DNA of 42,566 nucleotides, taken from Saccoglossus kowalevskii (taxonomy: Eukaryota; Hemichordata; Enteropneusta; Harrimaniidae). Location: positions 154,408 through 196,973 of the forward strand of contig NW_003134363.1 in assembly GCF_000003605.2 (NCBI RefSeq), written 5' to 3'. Below the pieces are notes generated by a model, which was not told where the DNA came from, did not search any database, and saw nothing but the letters and a program-made list of their open reading frames with translations. The position numbers and the translations under genes are program-made. Shown in pieces: positions 42,353 through 42,566 of the stretch; position 1 is the first letter of the stretch; each line of letters opens with the position of its first letter.

Positions 42353-42566
42353 CTAAGTGGGAGTGAACACATGCAAGTATACAAATAAGTACAATATTTC
42401 TCCACAAGAAGTACATGTACATGCATAACATCACAAGTACTAGTAAGGAAAATCATGAATACTACATGTATATTTAATATGAAAAATTATGCTTTAGAAA
42501 AAGTACTGTCAGTAACAATAATTTTATAGCTTGAGCTACAATATTTTGTCATGTCGTCTTGTACAT
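42353..42566 (-). other. Intron at the window end
   Basis: Non-coding to the end of the window; the gene continues beyond 42566. Confidence 0.7.

Overview
This is an AT-rich eukaryotic genomic window with long introns, canonical GT-AG splice sites, AATAAA signals, many tandem arrays and one 631-base assembly gap. It most likely comes from a marine invertebrate. The protein matches are animal-type: a cytosolic sulfotransferase exon, a PITPNM/RdgB protein and a C2H2 zinc-finger/coiled-coil protein. The species cannot be fixed from sequence alone; an invertebrate deuterostome (e.g. hemichordate or amphioxus) or a mollusc would fit the repeat content.

Layout. (1) 1-3.9 kb: repeats, then the last coding exon of a plus-strand cytosolic sulfotransferase (3669-3778) whose other exons are not visible. 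(2) 3.9-6.1 kb: repeats and a mobile-element-like block, leading to a CCAAT/CRE/YY1-type promoter at about 6.1-6.29 kb. (3) 6291-15094: a six-exon plus-strand gene whose exons join in phase to a 460-residue protein with two copies of a composite zinc module, a Thr-rich linker, a coiled coil and a basic C-terminus; its 3'UTR ends near 16.0 kb. (4) 16-22 kb: intergenic region between convergent genes, with small terminal-inverted-repeat elements, a 53-bp tandem repeat and the gap. (5) 22467-42352: minus-strand gene of the PITPNM (Nir/RdgB) family, lacking its 5' part. Thirteen constitutive-looking coding exons, plus one optional 39-nt microexon, join in phase and encode the C-terminal ~864 residues: the lipase-like/DDHD part and the LNS2 domain, ending in a basic tail.

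The most unusual feature is the set of distinct tandem arrays in the introns of the PITPNM gene: a 42-mer, a ~140-mer family, a 2.9-kb 26-mer array with a four-monomer higher-order repeat, a 0.74-kb 23-mer array, an 83-mer, two GT-rich TTTGGGTT-type arrays and a ~119-mer. Other points worth checking are duplicated donor-site copies downstream of an LNS2 exon, the phase-neutral microexon, and the duplicated composite zinc module. The two complete gene models rest on family resemblance or exact phase agreement across all exon junctions; no search was run.
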